From: Brassica napus
Lineage: Eukaryota > Streptophyta > Magnoliopsida > Brassicales > Brassicaceae
DNA length: 64,000 nucleotides
Direction of reading: 5' to 3'
NCBI RefSeq assembly: GCF_020379485.1
Contig: NC_063445.1
Coordinates: forward strand, 51,981,422 to 52,045,421
A program made the position numbers and the translations under genes. How positions within the stretch are numbered: the first letter of the stretch is position 1; every line of letters starts with the position of its first letter. The notes under the pieces were generated by a model. It worked only from the letters and a program-made list of their open reading frames with translations. It was not told the DNA's origin and made no database searches. Shown here in pieces: positions 11,797 through 22,424 of the stretch.

Positions 11797-11847
11797 ACTG
11801 CCGTAGACAAAGACACTGTGCGACAGAGATTGATCAGAACTAGTCAT
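11797..11847 (-). pseudogene. AIG2-like exon 1 relic
   Basis: About 51 bp, minus strand, equal to the first 17 codons of AIG2 copy B1 (start MTSSDQSLSH at 58384) with its 5' flank continuing to 12390. The gene is cut after FVYGSF and replaced by Yippee flank sequence. The shared hexamer AAACTG at the joint suggests microhomology. Confidence 0.7.
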
Positions 11848-12063
11848 TGTCTTCCTCTGAAACTGGTAGGTTTAGTTTTGAAATGAAATCCACGTCAGAG
11901 AGTTAGTAATATCTTCCTTTATTTATGCACATCATCACGTAACGTAGCTTTCTTTCTTTCTGTATTTAATACAAAATCAACAGATGTATGGCTGTCGATT
12001 TATTGGTTTAATGTAATATTTATTGTATCTTTGACATTGTGTTGCTTCATCGGAGGTAGCTAA

Positions 12064-12298
12064 GAACATATTCATCGCTTGTTTATGGGTTGGATCCCAC
12101 CAAAAACACAAGCATCATTTTTTCCGCATGCAAAATAAGCACCGAGTTTTCTTTGTTGCTTGTGCTGTTCGTGGATCCCACCAACATGTGACGATCCGCG
12201 ATTGGTGTACTTTTTAATTTTATTTTTTATTTTTTTAATCAGACCAAAAAAACAAAAAATTTAAGCAACCTTTCATGGTTGTTGGGATAATGATGATC
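12064..12298. mobile_element. PIF/Harbinger-type MITE, 235 bp
   Basis: Flanked by TAA (12061-12063 and 12299-12301). The empty site is visible at about 58634, where GGAGGTAG runs straight into TTAATACCTC. The interior shares the GCGATTGGT...CTTTTTAATTTT segment with the MITEs at 8632 and 59564. Confidence 0.75.
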
Positions 12299-13874
12299 TA
12301 ATACCTCTGGCTTTTATCTTCTATTTTTTTTTTATATCGGCGAGGTGAGGGTTTCTTGGTAGAGTTCTGTGAGGGCATATGCATCGCACGCAGGGCCGGT
12401 CCTAGGCAAAGCTTAACGAAGCATTGGTCTTAGGCCCCCAAAAATTTTGTAAAAAATTACATAGAAAAAAAACCCCAAATTTTTTTTTTTAGGCCTCCAA
12501 ATTTACCAAAAATAATTTTTAGCTGGAATTTTTAAAAAACCGCCTACAGCCCCCTAAGAGCATGAACATCGCGGTCTCTAAGCCGCGTATTCAACTGTTT
12601 TAGGATTTAAAAAAAATAGAAAAATGTGTAAATTAATTGGAGACGTCGCTTAATTAAGCGAAAGAGGAAACGGTTTTATGGGACACGCGTCACAAATGTA
12701 CCATTCTATCTCTCTCTTGACGGATCATCTTCTCTCTTTCTCTCCCGAATCCTCGACGATATCGAATCTCTCCGGTGATCTCTCCTCGGCGCTGATCTCT
12801 CCTCGGCGGTATCTCTCGTCGACGGAATAAGCCGGCGTCTCTCTCGGTCGAATCTTCGACTCTGTCGAATCTTCGACTCTGTCGGTCTCCTCGGCGACTC
12901 CGCTTCTCTGTCGATCTCGTCAAGTGTCGGCGTCTCTCTTGCGATCCTCGACAGCTCTGCTTCGGTGTCGGTCTCGTCGATGATTCACACTCCTTTCTCG
13001 CGATCCTCGACGACTCCGCCTCCCTATCTTGGTCTCCTCGACGCATCCACGTCTCTCTAGCGATCCTCGACGACTCCGCTTCTCTCTCTTGGTCTCCTCG
13101 ATGACTCTGCATGTCTTTCGCAGTCGTCGACGCTCTCTGGCCCGTGGCTATCATCGATTAAATCAAATCGAAAGGTAAAGCTATGTATTTGTCCTTTTAT
13201 GTCTCAGCTCGTGATTGTACAGATGATGATGTCTCTTGTGTTTGTTTAAGTTCGTGTCTTTGTTTATTATGTTGATTTTGTATCTTCTGTTGGTTGTGTC
13301 ACTTGATAAATTTATGTCTGGTGATTTAAAGATCGATCATCACTGATTCTTTTTGATCTGTCTCTTTGTCTTTATTTCTTTAGATGGACGGATGAAGCTA
13401 CATGAAGACACCTGAAGGTTCGGCAAAGCAGAGGTCTACAATTGGTGTACAGGTAAAACAATAATCTTTCCTCTCGTAAATTGATTGCTAGTTTGAAAAG
13501 AACTTTGGGTAGGTGTGATTAATGGTTAGATAGAAACTGATTACTGTCTGCAATATATTGAACGTGAATCTCGTTTCTCTGCAATATATTGATTGTGAAT
13601 CTGGCTGTTTGTCTGAGGTGTGATTAATGGGTAGATAGAAAGATGTTTAAGTCTGATTAATGAGTTAGGTGAATGTCAACTCGAATTGGTTGTAAGTTAA
13701 ACTTTGTCTCTTGTATAAACCACCCCTTCTTCTCTTCTTCTCTTCCATCTATCAACTACAGCTTCTTCTCTTCTTTTTATCTTCTCTTCAACTACGGCTT
13801 CTTCTCTTCTTCTTCTGTTCTTCTCTTCAACCTCGGCTTCTTCTCTTCTTCTCTTCCTTTAGACATATTCAGAT

Positions 13875-14744
13875 ATGGATTCCAATCCATATAGGAATTT
13901 AAATTTTGTTGATCTTCTTCAAAGTCAACAAGATAGTTCCGGTTTTGAATCCTCTGCTCTTCCAACATTCGGCAGTCAAGCTACTGAAGGCTGCAACTTC
14001 GAAGAGATCAGTCCTGCAGAGCGTAAAGAAAAAAGGAGTTGGAGTCCAACAGAAGATGTCGTGCTCATCAGTGCGTGGCTGAACACAAGCAAAGATCCCG
14101 TTGTTGGGAATGAGCAGAGGTCAGTTGCATTCTGGAAAAGAATCGCAGCTTACTTCAATGCCAGTCCCAAGCTTGTTGGATGTGAAACGAGGGAGTCGTC
14201 TCAGTGCAAGCAAAGATGGCACAAGATCAATGACCTGGTCTGTAAGTTTTGTGGAGCGTTTGAGGCTGCAACCAGGGAGAGAAGTAGTGGGCAAAATGAG
14301 AATGATGTTCTCAAACTTGCCCACGAAATCTTCTTTAGCAACCACAAAAAGAAGTTCACCTTAGAGCATGCGTGGAAGGAATTGCGCAATGACCAGAAGT
14401 GGTCTGAGCTATCTACTGCAAAAAATGATGGAAGTTCGAAGAAGAGGAAGGTTGATGACGCTTCACAGTCAGAGACCTCTCAAGCAATTGAAACCGATGA
14501 TGAAAGAACTAACCGTCCTCGTGGCGTTAAGGCGTCAAAAGCTAATGGGAAGAAGGCAATGGTTGATGGCAAGGATTTTGCTAAGTTCCAGACGATGTGG
14601 ACGATCAAGAAGCAGGATTTGGAGATAAAGGAAAGGCTGTCCAAGATGAAGCTACTGGACAGTCTCCTTGGAAAACAAGAACCGCTACAAGATTATGAGG
14701 AAGCGCTGAAGCAGAAACTCATAACTGAGTTGATGTCTAATTAG
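13875..14744 (+). CDS. Harbinger ORF1, Myb/trihelix-like DNA-binding protein
   Basis: Uninterrupted 289-codon frame starting MDSNPYRNLNFVDLL. A SANT/trihelix-like region spans about residues 50-130 (RSWSPTEDVVLISAWLN ... FWKRIAAYFN ... CKQRWHKIND). A basic KKRK nuclear-localisation-like motif lies near residue 190, followed by a helical, charged C-terminus of the NAM-associated type. In PIF/Harbinger elements this protein binds the terminal repeats and brings the transposase into the nucleus. The minus-strand paralogue at 55246-56136 is co-linear. Host annotations often mislabel this family as glutathione S-transferase T3-like. The ATG at 13875 follows a CTTCTCTTC-repeat leader; an upstream in-frame start is not obvious. 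Confidence 0.85.
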   Translation: MDSNPYRNLNFVDLLQSQQDSSGFESSALPTFGSQATEGCNFEEISPAERKEKRSWSPTEDVVLISAWLNTSKDPVVGNEQRSVAFWKRIAAYFNASPKLVGCETRESSQCKQRWHKINDLVCKFCGAFEAATRERSSGQNENDVLKLAHEIFFSNHKKKFTLEHAWKELRNDQKWSELSTAKNDGSSKKRKVDDASQSETSQAIETDDERTNRPRGVKASKANGKKAMVDGKDFAKFQTMWTIKKQDLEIKERLSKMKLLDSLLGKQEPLQDYEEALKQKLITELMSN

Positions 14745-15428
14745 TTAAGTGTGAGTGTCGTTTTATTGTTAAGTGTCAAGTCTCAGTTTCAGTTATGTTT
14801 TAAGTTTCAGTGTGAAAATGTTATGTGATGTCTCGTTGCTCTCGTTGTTCTTATGTTTTGTGATGTTCTTACGTTTAAAATATTGTTGTCCTAATGCAGG
14901 TGAGAAAGTGAAGTTTGAAGTGAAGCCTTGTCATGTTTGAAGTCAAGTCTTGATCTCAGTCTGGTGCTACTAGAGAAGTCACGGACTGAGAAAAGTCACG
15001 AAGTGGTGTATTTTATTGTACTGTCTTCTAGTGTCATGTGTATTGTAGTGTCACGGCGTGGTGTATTGTAGTGTCTTCTAGTGTCATGTGTCATGTACTG
15101 TCTCTTGAGAAATGTCTTCTAGTGTCATGTGTACTGTCTTGTAGTTGTGTCATTGTGTTTGTGTCACGGACTTTTAAATCTCAAGCTCATTGTTGTTTTT
15201 TTTATGCTTGTGTCTATATAACCAAACACATGCGACTTCTAACAGCATCAAAGCCATCTCCACTCTTTTAACAACATTTCAACTCTCTTTAATCTCAAGC
15301 GAGTTCTACTTTCTTTACATCTCCACTCTCTTTACACAAAGCCATCTCTTTCTTTACATCTCCACGTCTCCACTCTATTTACACAAAGCCATCTCCACTT
15401 TCATTTTACCATCATATAATCACTATAT

Positions 15429-16714
15429 ATGGCTTTTTCTTCCCATAACAATCTAGATGAATCATTTGATCAAATCTTTGATGATACATTTGATCAAATC
15501 GTTGATCAACATTTCGATCAAACTTTCGAAAATTTAATGGTTCATGGTGATGAAGAAGAAGCAAGGAAAAAAAGAAAAAAACGAGCCTACATCGAAAGAA
15601 ATCGAGAAGAAGGTCATGTACGTCTATGGAACGATTATTTCAGTGAAACTCCGACGTATCCTGAAAATCTTTTCCGACGACGGTTAGAATGAACAAGCCA
15701 TTGTTCATGCACATTATTGATCGACTCTCCAATGACGTTCAATTTTTTCGCCAAAAAAAAGATGCTCTTGGAAAGCTTGGTCTCTCTTCACTCCAAAAGT
15801 GTACAGCGGCTATTCGTGTATTGGCATATGGTACTGCGGCTGATACGGTCGATGAATACCTACGTCTCGGTGAATCCACAACTCGTAAATGTTTGGAAAA
15901 TTTTGTGGAAGGAATAATAAATTTATTCGGCGATGAGTACCTACGAAGACCAACACCGGCTGATCTTCAACGTCTACTTGATATTGGAGAGTATCGTAGA
16001 TTTCCCGGGATGATAGGAAGCATCGATTGTATGCATTGGGAGTGGAAGAATTGTCCCACTGCTTGGAAAGGGCAATATTCTCATGGCTCGGGAAAACCAA
16101 CAATCGTTTTAGAGGCGGTTGCTTCATATGATCTCTGGATATGGCACGCGTTTTTTGGACCGCCAGGTATCTTAAACGATATCAATGTTCTTAATCGCTC
16201 ACCAGTTTTTGATGACATAATAAAGGGTTATGCTCCACAAGTCACTTACTATGTCAGAGAGTATCATATGGCTTACTATCTCACCGATGGTATTTATCCG
16301 AAATGGGCAACTTTTATCCAATCTATTCCATTACCACAAGGGCCGAAAGCAGTTTTATTCGCTCAACGTCAAGAAGCTGTTCGAAAGGATGTCGAGCGTG
16401 CTTTTGGAGTCTTGCAAGCTCGCTTTGCCATCGTCAAAAACCCAACACTTTTTTGGGATAAAGTCAAAATTGGGAAGATTATGCGAGCATGTATCATACT
16501 CCATAATATGATAGTAGAAGACGAACGGGATGGATACACTCAATTTAATGTTTCGGAGTTCCAACAAGGAGAAGACAACAGTAGTTCACATGTGGATCTC
16601 ACGTATTCTACAGATATCCCTACAAATATCGCCAATATGATGGGTGTTCGAACTAGAATTCGTGATAGACAGATGCATCAACAACTAAAAGATGATTTGG
16701 TTGAACATGTATGA
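15429..16714 (+). pseudogene. PIF/Harbinger DDE transposase, one-base frameshift
   Basis: The N-terminal part (15429-15692, from MAFSSHNNLDESFDQ) and the main part (15689-16714, 341 codons from MNKPLFMHIIDRL) are in different frames. The paralogue at 54114-54356 reads CGATTTAGAATG where this copy has CGGTTAGAATG, so one T near 15685 is missing. The second frame holds the DDE triad of the DDE_Tnp_4/HARBI1 family: D in GSIDCMHW (about residue 113 from MNKP), D in LNDINVL (about 164) and E in DVERAFGVL (about 236). These residues cut and join the transposon ends. The second frame has its own ATG at 15689, so a shortened protein lacking the first 87 residues is conceivable. Confidence 0.9.
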
Positions 16715-17066
16715 CTTAAATTTGGACGTGAAGAAGACAACAACTGAACTCGGATGCTTCTTTCAAATTGTTATAGTTTATTCTACTAATCTTTGTTTTT
16801 ATGTTGTTTTTAAAAAATTTATGTTTAATATTATCTTTTAGTATGTTTTATTTAATAAAAAAATTTAAGTTTAATAAAAAATATAATTTTTTTTTTAAAA
16901 ACCCTTAATTAAGAACCTGGCAATGGACCAATTAAATTTATGGGTCTCTTAGCTTTGTCTCTTAACACACTTTTTCTACTAAAATGTATTAAAAAATTAA
17001 TAAGAACCTCTAGTAGGATATTTGCAATAATCATGCTCTAAATCTCAGGATCGGCCCTGATCGCAC

Positions 17067-17655
17067 GGTGTGTATGAGTTGTTGACATTTGTCGTCACAT
17101 CTTAAATTACAATTAAACATAGGCCGTACACTACAATGCAGAACCAAAAAGTCCCCATGGTGTATGATTGACAGATTGTTGTGGAATGAGTGTATTTGTT
17201 AATGTATTTGTTGTGTCCATGTTCATTTATAAAACTGGTATACTATAGAATAGTTGATACACTTTTAAACGCTGAAAATCTCAAATAGAAATACTAAAAT
17301 TGGTAACAATTAACTAATAAACTAGGCACCTCTATATATTCAGTCAGTCTCTTCCTTTGCTATCAATGAACCTGACGATCTCAGAAGAAAAAGAAAACAG
17401 AATGTGCCAGACAAAATAATAACGCAAGACAAAGTCAAATAGATGACTCAGTTCACATGTCACTAGTGATAGCTAATTACATTGTACACATAAAAGAAGT
17501 GTAAAAGTAAAAACTTTCAAATGTCATCAAAATCTCAAAAGGAAGAACATGGTGATTTTTTCTTGGGACTATTCACACACTATACAAAGTAATATGAAAT
17601 TCAAAACCGAATACTTCTACATCAAATTGTCTATTTGTTGAACACATACCAACTC
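17067..17655. other. Downstream flank of Yippee-like copy 2
   Basis: Non-coding counterpart of 1041-1695. It resumes the host sequence interrupted by the hAT/Harbinger insertion. No gene seen. Confidence 0.65.
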
Positions 17656-18291
17656 CTAAATCTCATCATCACTTCCTTCCGGTCCATGGAGTTCGCCCCT
17701 ACATACTGTTAGTTTGTTGTTATATTAGTGAAACCATTTCTATATATATAGAGGGATATAAACAAAGTAAAAATATCACATTACCTCATAACCCAGTAAC
17801 TATTTGGATCAGTTACCTGTGAGAAAGAAACCACAAAATCAATGAAACACACATATATAATAAAGTTGAAGAATTGAGTTTGCTTTGGTGGAATCTGAGT
17901 CTTGGGGGCTCTTTTCTTACGCCATAATTAAATGCCGATCTCATTGAAACAAACGACACAAAAGATATCTTTGACCGTTCTTTCAGCCAGAAATGTATTG
18001 AAGCTGCCACCAAAATTAAGGTTATATATATTTGGTTAAAATTCTCAAGCAACATGAAACAAAGCGCATATATACTTACAGTCTAGAGAACTCATATTCG
18101 TGACGACCATTCTGAAAAGAAAACATGAGAGGCATGTCAAAATGTAGTGTCAAGTTAAAGATGAGATGTAAGTACTGTGAGAAAACGTCGATCACCTTAG
18201 AGATGATATCACTGGGGAGTGCGAGATGTGTGTGGCACTTTTTGCATGTATAGACTGGTCCCTCGAGTTCTATCACGAACACTCTTCCCAT
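17656..18291 (-). pseudogene. Yippee-like protein, copy 2, premature stop
   Basis: Exon 1 (18291 to about 18187) encodes MGRVFVIELEGPVYTCKKC, the most family-like start of the three copies. Exons 2 to 5 can be followed by comparison and end with the shared HGPEGSDDEI tail (stop 17658-17656). In exon 3, after DIFCVVCFNEIGI, an extra TAAT (near 17926-17930) makes a stop codon at 17930-17928 and shifts the frame. The second CxxC survives just before the break. The TATA box found upstream of the other copies is altered to TATAGAA. Most likely a pseudogene, although a protein truncated after both zinc motifs could still be made. Confidence 0.75.
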
Positions 18292-18299
18292 CTTCCACC

Positions 18300-19200
18300 A
18301 ACCTGGAGACTAGAGTCCCACGAGATCGTGATTGACTCTAGAGAAGGCCAAAACGAAGAGATATGCAAGACAACGACAATCATTATCAAGAACGATCAAC
18401 GAGGAATTCAAGAAACTGGAAACGATACCAAGAATCAGTTCGCGAGTCCGAGAAAAGAGATAGAATTTACAACGCGCGCTATAAAGGAAACCCTAGAATG
18501 TTTGCGGAAGAAGAATCCATGGATTCTCACTGATTATGCGGATTCTATTCAACGAGTTTAAGAGAGGGAAGTTGCTAAATGAGAGACTACGAGAGAGCGA
18601 GAGAACTCACAGTGGCCGGAGATGGTGACTCAGAGGCGGGATGAGAAGTCAGAGAGAGAGAGTGTCTAGGAACCAAAAGATAATCTTGTTTTGGAGTCGG
18701 GAGGAGAGCGGGAGGGAGAGGGTTCTATATTACGCTTTGACCAAATATCAAGAAGAAGAAAAAGGAGAGCAATAATTCGGTTTATGACGGAAATAGTTTG
18801 TTTGAGATCGATTGGATCCACATTGAGGGGGCGTTACATGAATTTCATAAAGTATTGAGCCATTTTCGAGAGAGATAAAAAGTATTTAAGACTAAGTCAA
18901 CGTTTCGGCCTTTGGGTGGGGTTTGGACCGGTTTATGTAATATCCAACTTATCAATTGGGTTGTACAATTTACTTCTTCATCAATTATTTTTCAAAGTGA
19001 AATCAAATGCAAAAGCCGATTTATTTATAAAATTATTTCATTTTACTTTGAAGTTTGAAATCTTATTCTTGGGATTTTAATTATAGATGAAGAATATAAA
19101 TTCACCATAAGAGGGAAAATAGACATAGCTAAATTTTCTGCTATTAGCAACTTATAATTAAGTAGAAAATTTCAACCATTTCTAGATAAGACAGAGATAC
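18300..19200. other. Upstream region of Yippee copy 2
   Basis: Counterpart of 2380-3250, with the CT-rich leader region and AT-rich spacer. A 111-codon plus-strand frame (18226-18561) lies over the antisense of the leader and is not supported. Confidence 0.5.
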
Positions 19201-19767
19201 TAAAGGTATCTCCAACCAAGACATTAAATTTGGTGTTGAAATTATACAAAATTTGGTGTTTTGGTGTCATTTTTTTTGTCATCTCCAACCATGACATCAA
19301 ATATTGCACCAAAAGTAATATTATATATTATTTGATGTTTTCAATTTTAAGAATTTTACATTTTTATTATTTCTAATTGATAATTAATTATTTTACCATA
19401 TTTAGATATTATGTTTGTTAAACTTTTGTAATTTTATGTTTATAAAATTTATTTACATTTATATTTTTGGGGTTTTTGCCAAAACTAACCCACAACTTGA
19501 TTTTAACCCCAAACCTATACCCAAACTTGAATCAAATGCAAAACTAACCTAAAAGCCTAGTGAAATTACAGCTCAGCCCCTTGTGACCAAACAAAAAAAC
19601 GGAAGCCAATTTTACGAATATAGCCTTAGTAAATCGTCTGAGTCGTCTGAGATGTTGGAAGTCGTCTGGACGACTGAAGTGTAAGTCGTCTGGTACCGGT
19701 TTATTTTAAAAATAATTTATAAATCTTGTAAAAAAATATTTTGATGCGTGAAAAATAAAAATCAAGT

Positions 19768-19802
<35 letters not shown>

Positions 19803-20234
19803 AAAAATCAAGTAATTATTAACAGTTTTAAGTGATATAAATTAAGATATGATAAAATTGATTTGTTTTGAAGATAGATGAGTGGAAGTAGTGAATCATG
19901 AAATACTTTGGTTTAGGAGTTTGGCAAACATATGTTGTAGTATTGTATGTATTGTTAGGGTTAGATTTTGGAAAACTAAAATGTTTTTTTCAAAAATTAG
20001 TTTTCACCTATATGTGTTTATTTATGTGTATAGTAAACACTTTTCAAGTTTGATTTGATTTTATGAAGTCTTTAATTAGATAATTAAGTTTAGGGGTTAT
20101 GTTTAGGGTGTGGACGACTTATATTTCAGTCGTCTGTTGAATAATTTACTCGAACGACGTATATTTCAGTCTTCCACATCGTACCGAACCTTTAATTTTA
20201 CCAATGTACGTTTTAACCTAACCGGATCATTTTA

Positions 20235-20522
20235 CTCGGAGGACTTACATTTCAGTCGTCTGGTGAAGAAATTAAAACAGACGACTTACATGTAAGTCGT
20301 CCAAATATTCCCGCCTAAAATTTTTTTAAAAAATTATTTTTCCGCTTAAATAATTTAAACCAGACGACTTACTTGTAAGTCGTCTGGAAAGTCTTCTATT
20401 TTAGTTTCCCGCTAAAAATATTTAATTTCCCGCTAAAAATATTAAACTCTTCTGGACGACTTACATGTAAGTCGTCTGTTTTAATTTCTTCACCAGACGA
20501 CTGAAATGTAAGTCGTCCAGGA
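20235..20522. repeat. Inverted repeat in the MULE-like element (left hairpin)
   Basis: The arm near 20240-20302 (CAGTCGTCTGGTGAAGAAAT, then TTAAAACAGACGACTTACAT) recurs as its reverse complement near 20455-20520. About 150 bp of AT-rich sequence lies between, itself containing a smaller AAGTCGTC palindrome. Confidence 0.75.
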
Positions 20523-20570
20523 AGTCGTCTGAGTCAAAAATATTTAACCTAATTGGATTTTTTGTCTCCC

Positions 20571-20580
20571 TATATAAAGA
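20571..20580 (+). promoter_or_regulatory. Possible TATA box in the MULE-like element
   Basis: TATATAAAGA followed about 40 bp later by a CT-rich stretch and ATGGCTGCAAC at 20612. A splice-acceptor-like TTTTGCAG lies near 20753. The arrangement looks like a short transcription unit, but the frame after the ATG stops almost at once, so any transcript would be non-coding. Confidence 0.3.
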
Positions 20581-20629
20581 AAAATTTACACATTCTTTCT
20601 CCTCCTCTCAAATGGCTGCAACAAAAATG

Positions 20630-21800
20630 TAATGTTCATCATTCTAAAACTCTCCAACCTCTCTCTAATCTCTTTGACTTGAAAACACCAAACTTTATAT
20701 GAATTTTTCAGTTTTGTCTCATGTATTTCTTACTTATCTATCTCTTTTGCAGGTTTTTAATCAAATGGTACTCATCTTCCACTAATTTAAAGGTAAATCT
20801 ATTAATTTTAGATATGTATTTTTGTGTGTTCTATAAATGTAGATTTACCTAATCTTCCACTCATTTTCTCTATTTTTAAGTCATTTGAACGTTTTTGGAT
20901 ATGCAGGTTTTTCAGATCTGGATTTGATATGCAGGTTTTTCAGATCTGGATTTGATATGCAGGTTTTTCAGATCTGGAAGACTTCTTGGACGACTTACCT
21001 GTTAGTCGTCTGGAAGTCGTCTGGAAGTCATCTGGACTTCTTGGAAGTCTTCTGACAAAGTCGTCTGGACTTCCAGGAAGTCGTCTGGACTTCCAGGAAG
21101 TCGTCTGGACTTCCAGGAAGTCGTCTGGACTTCCAGGAAGTCGTCTGGACTTCCAGGAAGTCGTCTGGACTTCATGGAAGTCTTCTGACGAATTCTCCCT
21201 TTCATAATAGATCTGAGCGTTTTGGTAAGTTCTTATGTCTGATTTTTCTTCATTTGGTAACTTCTTGTTGTATAAAGTTCTTACTTTTTTCCCAAACTAA
21301 AACTCTCCAAACCCACTCTAATCTCTTTGACTTGAAAACACCAAACTTTATATGAATTTTCCAGTTTTGTCTCATGTCTTTCTTACTAATCTATCTTTTT
21401 TGCAGGTTTTTAATTAGATGGTACTCATCTTCCACTAATTTAATGGTAGATCTATTATTTTTAGATATGTATTTTTGTGTGTTCTGTAAAGGTAGATTTA
21501 TCTAATCTTTCACTCATTTTTTCTGTTTTTAAGCCATTTGAACGTTTTTGGATATGCAGGTTTTTCAGATCTGAAAGACTTCTGGGACGACTTACCTGTT
21601 AGTCGTCTGGAAGTCGTCTGGAAGTCGTCTGGACTTCTTGGAAGTCTTCTGACAAAGTCGTCTGGACTTCCTGTAAAGTCGTCTGGACTTCCTGTAAAGT
21701 CGTCTGGAAGTCGTCTGAACTTCCTAAAGGTCTTCTGACAAAGTCGTCTGAACTTCCTGAAAGTCGTCTGGACTTCTTAGAAGTCGTCTGGACTTCTTAA
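20630..21800. repeat. Direct-repeat modules with 20-bp tandem array
   Basis: About 500-600 bp starting AAACTCTCCAAC is present twice (from about 20647 and from 21299). In the first copy the unit AAGTCGTCTGGACTTCCAGG is repeated six times without interruption from 21058 to 21177. In the second copy related but less regular units fill 21598-21800. Open frames across the array are a product of the repeat. Confidence 0.85.
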
Positions 21801-22424
21801 AAGTCGTGTGGTCTTGTCTACTCAAGTGGAATCCAAGCTTGTCTTTGTAGAGGAATGATCTATAATAGTTTTGTTTGTGGTCTGTTTTGTGAATTGCATG
21901 TCTACTCTTTTAGTTGTGAATTTTTTGTAAAATCAGTAATAATGTTTTCCAAGATGTATTAAATATGCTAACAATGTGTTTACACATTTACAAATCAATG
22001 AAATAATAGACTTCAGTAGCCTTTTTCTTATCTTTGGATCTCTCATATGCAATAATAAACTCCAATGGCCTTTTTTCATCTTAATAAACAAGAATGTTGG
22101 TAGCTTTATATTGATACAACATTTTAAGAAGCATTTTAACCCTTCTTCCAACTCATAACAATAGTCATCATTATTGTCTATAACAATAATACTTAAAAGA
22201 TGGAAACAAACAATAATAACTAGTCAAAGCATATCATATTTTATTATAAGTTTGCGTTGAAAAACTTAGTCAAATTTAGTAAAACTAAGGGAGAGAACAT
22301 ATATTGTAAATATGAGTTTTACATATCTTGAAGTTACTTATCACTCTTAAAAATACAAGTTGTTCAAAAACTAAAGTAGAAGACTTAAAAACTAGCGGAG
22401 AAGACGCGGACGATTTCAATCTAA
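21801..22424. other. AT-rich interior of the MULE-like element
   Basis: No gene or regular repeat seen between the second array and the long hairpin. Confidence 0.5.

Larger units (their letters stand above)
12558..17038 (+). mobile_element. PIF/Harbinger element 1 (Myb-like ORF plus transposase)
   Basis: Terminal inverted repeats start GAGCATGAACATCGC and GAGCATGATTATTGC, flanked by TAA at 12555-12557 and 17039-17041. It carries the two genes usual for the superfamily: a Myb/trihelix-like ORF (13875-14744) and a DDE transposase (15429-16714). A region of diverged repeats around GATCCTCGACGACTCCG occupies 12750-13150 and looks like the 5' leader. 14745-15428 and 16715-17038 are non-coding. 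The transposase frameshift makes it non-autonomous as it stands. Confidence 0.9.
12391..17059. mobile_element. Short hAT-like element, carrying a nested Harbinger
   Basis: Ends CAGGGCCGGTCC at 12391 and GGATCGGCCCTG at 17059 form a terminal inverted repeat of the hAT type. Both sides carry the 8-bp direct repeat ATCGCACG (12383-12390 and 17060-17067), the target length typical of hAT. Without the Harbinger insert the element is about 185 bp and non-autonomous; its interior is rich in GGCCCCC and poly-A/T tracts. Confidence 0.85.

Noticed and set aside
12690..13154. 154-codon minus-strand frame rich in Arg and Ser
   Set aside because: It is antisense to the imperfect repeats in the 5' leader of Harbinger 1; composition bias removes stops. 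The counterpart in Harbinger 2 (56864-57118, plus) does not keep the same frame.
18226..18561. 111-codon plus-strand frame upstream of Yippee copy 2
   Set aside because: Antisense to the Yippee first exon and leader; not conserved in the other two copies.
21002..21207. Repetitive frames on both strands over the 20-bp array
   Set aside because: Product of the tandem repeat; no homology and no conservation in the sister module.
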